43,404 bases of DNA from Clostridia bacterium. GTDB taxonomy: Bacteria; Bacillota; Clostridia; UBA1212. The notes beneath the pieces are model-generated. The model was not told where the DNA came from and did no database searches. It was given only the letters and a program-made list of their open reading frames with translations. The position numbers and the translations under genes are program-made. Below are positions 41,991 to 43,404 of the stretch, one piece after another. Within the stretch, counting starts at the first letter, position 1. The number at the start of each line of letters is the position of its first letter. The stretch lies in contig JAGDAX010000071.1 of NCBI GenBank assembly GCA_017848335.1, positions 1 through 43,404 on the forward strand, in the 5' to 3' direction.

Positions 41991-42003
41991 GAACGGTCCC
42001 CCC

Positions 42004-43074
42004 TCAGTTGATCAAAAAGCGCAGGATCAGCAGCACGACGGCGATGACCGCAAAGATCCTGCCGAGGTAGAGCCAGTATCTGCCCTTGGACTTCGGGAAG
42101 TCGCCGACGACCTTGCGGGTCTGCCCGTTAATGTAATAGACGTACTCCTTGTCGTGGAACTTGGCCTTCATGATGTATACCGGCAGGAGCGCGTAATTTA
42201 CGGAGGTGTTCTTGAGGTTCATATTGGTGGCGGATAGCTTGACGCTCCCGTAGCCGTTGACGCTGCTGCGGAAGGTGTCCGTGACCGTGGTTTTGATCCG
42301 CGAATCCGCCCTCGGAATGCAATCCACCGCGTTGTCGTCGTAGCGGTCCGCCAGGAAGCCGCTCAGGTAGCCGGGGGCGAAGTTTTCCATTTTTGAGTAA
42401 TCGTAAGGCTCCAGCTTGTCCATGGTGTCGTTGTTCATCTTGACGCTGGCGTCGATGGGGATCTTGCTGAAATAGACGGAGCCGTCCACCGTCACGTAGA
42501 AATACGAGACCTCGGTGTACGTGTAGCTGGCGTCGGCCCAGCGTCTGGTCTTGGTGGTCTCAAACGTAACGGTGCCGTCGGCGCAGCAATTGTAAAGCCA
42601 GAAGGGAACGTAGACGCCCTGCGTCTTTTCGATCACAACGTCCGTGATGAAATTGCGGGGCAGCTGCTTTTTCTTTTTGCACAGCTCCTTAAAAATATTT
42701 TTAATCTCCTTTTTGTCAAAGGCGAAGGGGATAATGTAATTGGGCCTCAGCGCGCCTTCGATCTTAGGCTCGATAATGACTTCGTTGTCGCAATAAGGGC
42801 AGTGCGTGGCGCTGGTGGTGGCGTCGGCGGTGATTTCCGCGGCGCAGTATTTGCACACGTACGTCACCGTGCCGGTAAGGTCCTCCGCCGGCCCCGCGGA
42901 GGCGATATGCTCTCCCCAGTCAAAGGCCTTCGCTCCCGCCGAGGTGGCATTCTCGATCTCGCTCAGCTCGTAACGGTTGGAGCAGGCGGGGCAGAGAAAC
43001 TTGCCGCTTTCGGGGTCGAAGAGCAATGAAGTGTCGCATGAAGGGCACTTAAAAGAAACAAGATTGTCAGTCAT
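42004..43074 (-). CDS. zinc-ribbon membrane protein (TFIIB-type ribbon)
   Basis: 356 residues. Two zinc ribbons are visible: Cys10/13 with Cys28/31 (CPSC...CPAC) and Cys74/77 with Cys92/95 (CKYC...CPYC). A beta-rich middle follows (RPNYIIPFAFDK, GVYVPFWLYNC, NYALLPVYIMKAKF, VYYINGQTRKVVGDFPKSK). One C-terminal membrane helix (about 331-354) anchors it, so the ribbons probably face the cytoplasm. Proteins of this kind often travel with TPM proteins in Firmicutes. The start is ATG 43074; AAGGAG lies in the partial repeat copy just upstream. Confidence 0.82.
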   Translation of the reverse strand: MTDNLVSFKCPSCDTSLLFDPESGKFLCPACSNRYELSEIENATSAGAKAFDWGEHIASAGPAEDLTGTVTYVCKYCAAEITADATTSATHCPYCDNEVIIEPKIEGALRPNYIIPFAFDKKEIKNIFKELCKKKKQLPRNFITDVVIEKTQGVYVPFWLYNCCADGTVTFETTKTRRWADASYTYTEVSYFYVTVDGSVYFSKIPIDASVKMNNDTMDKLEPYDYSKMENFAPGYLSGFLADRYDDNAVDCIPRADSRIKTTVTDTFRSSVNGYGSVKLSATNMNLKNTSVNYALLPVYIMKAKFHDKEYVYYINGQTRKVVGDFPKSKGRYWLYLGRIFAVIAVVLLILRFLIN

Positions 43075-43087
43075 CTTAAGGTTCTCC

Positions 43088-43304
43088 TTGTATCGCTAAA
43101 GGCTTTCAGCGTGCTTTGTGCCGTGTGGCTTGTGTTGCGCGGCTTGTAATCGCACAGCTTGTATCGCAAGAAGTGTTTCGCGCGCTTTGTGCCGTGTGGC
43201 TTGTGTTGCACGGCTTGTAATCGCACAGCTTGTATCGCGAGAAGTGTTTCGCGCGCTTTGTGCCGTGTGGCTTGTGTTGCGCGGTTTGTAATCGCGTGGC
43301 CCCG
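43088..43304. repeat. 71-bp tandem repeat, nearly three copies
   Basis: Full copies start at 43113 and 43184 and differ at two positions. A third partial copy starts at 43255, and the 3' end of a copy (TTGTATCGC) sits at 43089. There are no spacers, so it is not a CRISPR array. Confidence 0.92.
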
Positions 43305-43343
43305 GCGCAGGAATATCGACTCGCAACGAAAACCGCTGACTAG

Positions 43344-43372
43344 ATTATACCAAAAAATGGACGGGGGTACAA
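43344..43372 (-). promoter_or_regulatory. sigma-A promoter of the zinc-ribbon/TPM operon
   Basis: Minus strand -35 TTGTAC (43372-43367), 17-bp spacer, -10 TATAAT (43349-43344) with a TGG extended -10. Confidence 0.7.
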
Positions 43373-43404
43373 CACTTTGCCCGCGGCAGCGCGGGAAAAG
43401 GGTA

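Larger units (their letters stand above)
43075..43404 (-). other. 330-bp leader/promoter region of the zinc-ribbon operon
   Basis: Promoter at 43344-43372, then a predicted leader of about 265 nt made largely of the 71-bp tandem repeat. Nothing else is seen up to the window edge. Confidence 0.65.

Noticed and set aside
43088-43304. Possible CRISPR array from regularly spaced repeats
   Set aside because: The 71-bp units are directly joined with no unique spacers, and no cas gene is present.

Overview
The window looks like a GC-rich chromosome segment from a low-copy, uncultured-type Clostridia (Firmicutes), probably a gut anaerobe. This rests on gene content (SepF with a YggS neighbour, type III pantothenate kinase, a NadD-YqeK fusion, YhbY, RsfS, an ACT/PFL pair, LCP protein, RodA), on strong AGGAGG-type ribosome binding sites with frequent TTG/GTG starts, and on sigma-A promoters with 17-bp spacers. 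No rRNA, tRNA, CRISPR array, insertion sequence or prophage was recognised. The genus cannot be fixed from the sequence alone.

Layout. 1-6779 is read leftwards: an ECF-type vitamin transporter S component (cut by the window edge), a remnant of an AAA ATPase, coaX, a tyrosine phosphatase, an SGNH hydrolase, a GH39-like glycosidase and a secreted CBM9-like protein. 7617-31058 is read rightwards: an LCP cell-wall protein; a four-gene Gld-like ABC operon (ATPase, permease, GldG-like, DUF4340); lgt and rodA; an HlyD-like membrane protein, yggS, sepF and a small membrane protein; gyrA with a long leader; a flavodoxin; two SpoU methyltransferases; yhbY; a PAP2 phosphatase; and a methionine gamma-lyase-like enzyme. 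A second secreted protein with the same unusual C-terminus as the CBM9 protein is read leftwards at 31259-32164. 32844-39730 is read rightwards: a polysaccharide-deacetylase-like protein that has lost its catalytic motifs, the ACT/PFL pair, nadD-yqeK, rsfS, a HAD phosphatase and a tyrosine recombinase without catalytic residues. The window ends with a leftward pair: a zinc-ribbon membrane protein and a protein with three TPM-type domains.

How the genes fit together. Much of the window serves the envelope: lipoprotein maturation (lgt), wall elongation (rodA), septation (sepF and neighbours), wall polymer attachment (LCP), lipid phosphate recycling (PAP2), secreted binding proteins and the TPM/zinc-ribbon pair. 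The rest is housekeeping: CoA and NAD synthesis, ribosome maturation, and DNA topology.

Most unusual features. (1) Two unrelated secreted proteins share a C-terminal tail of Lys-x-Cys-Gly-Ser, a Gly/Ala-rich hydrophobic stretch and a basic end, which looks like a sorting signal. (2) The SepF carries a five-cysteine cluster in its core domain. (3) Two intact reading frames are apparent pseudoenzymes. (4) The intergenic spaces, and several coding tails, are full of small tandem repeats of different period (14 to 71 bp), and a mosaic dispersed repeat family recurs in five spacers. One 71-bp array lies inside the 5' leader of the last operon.
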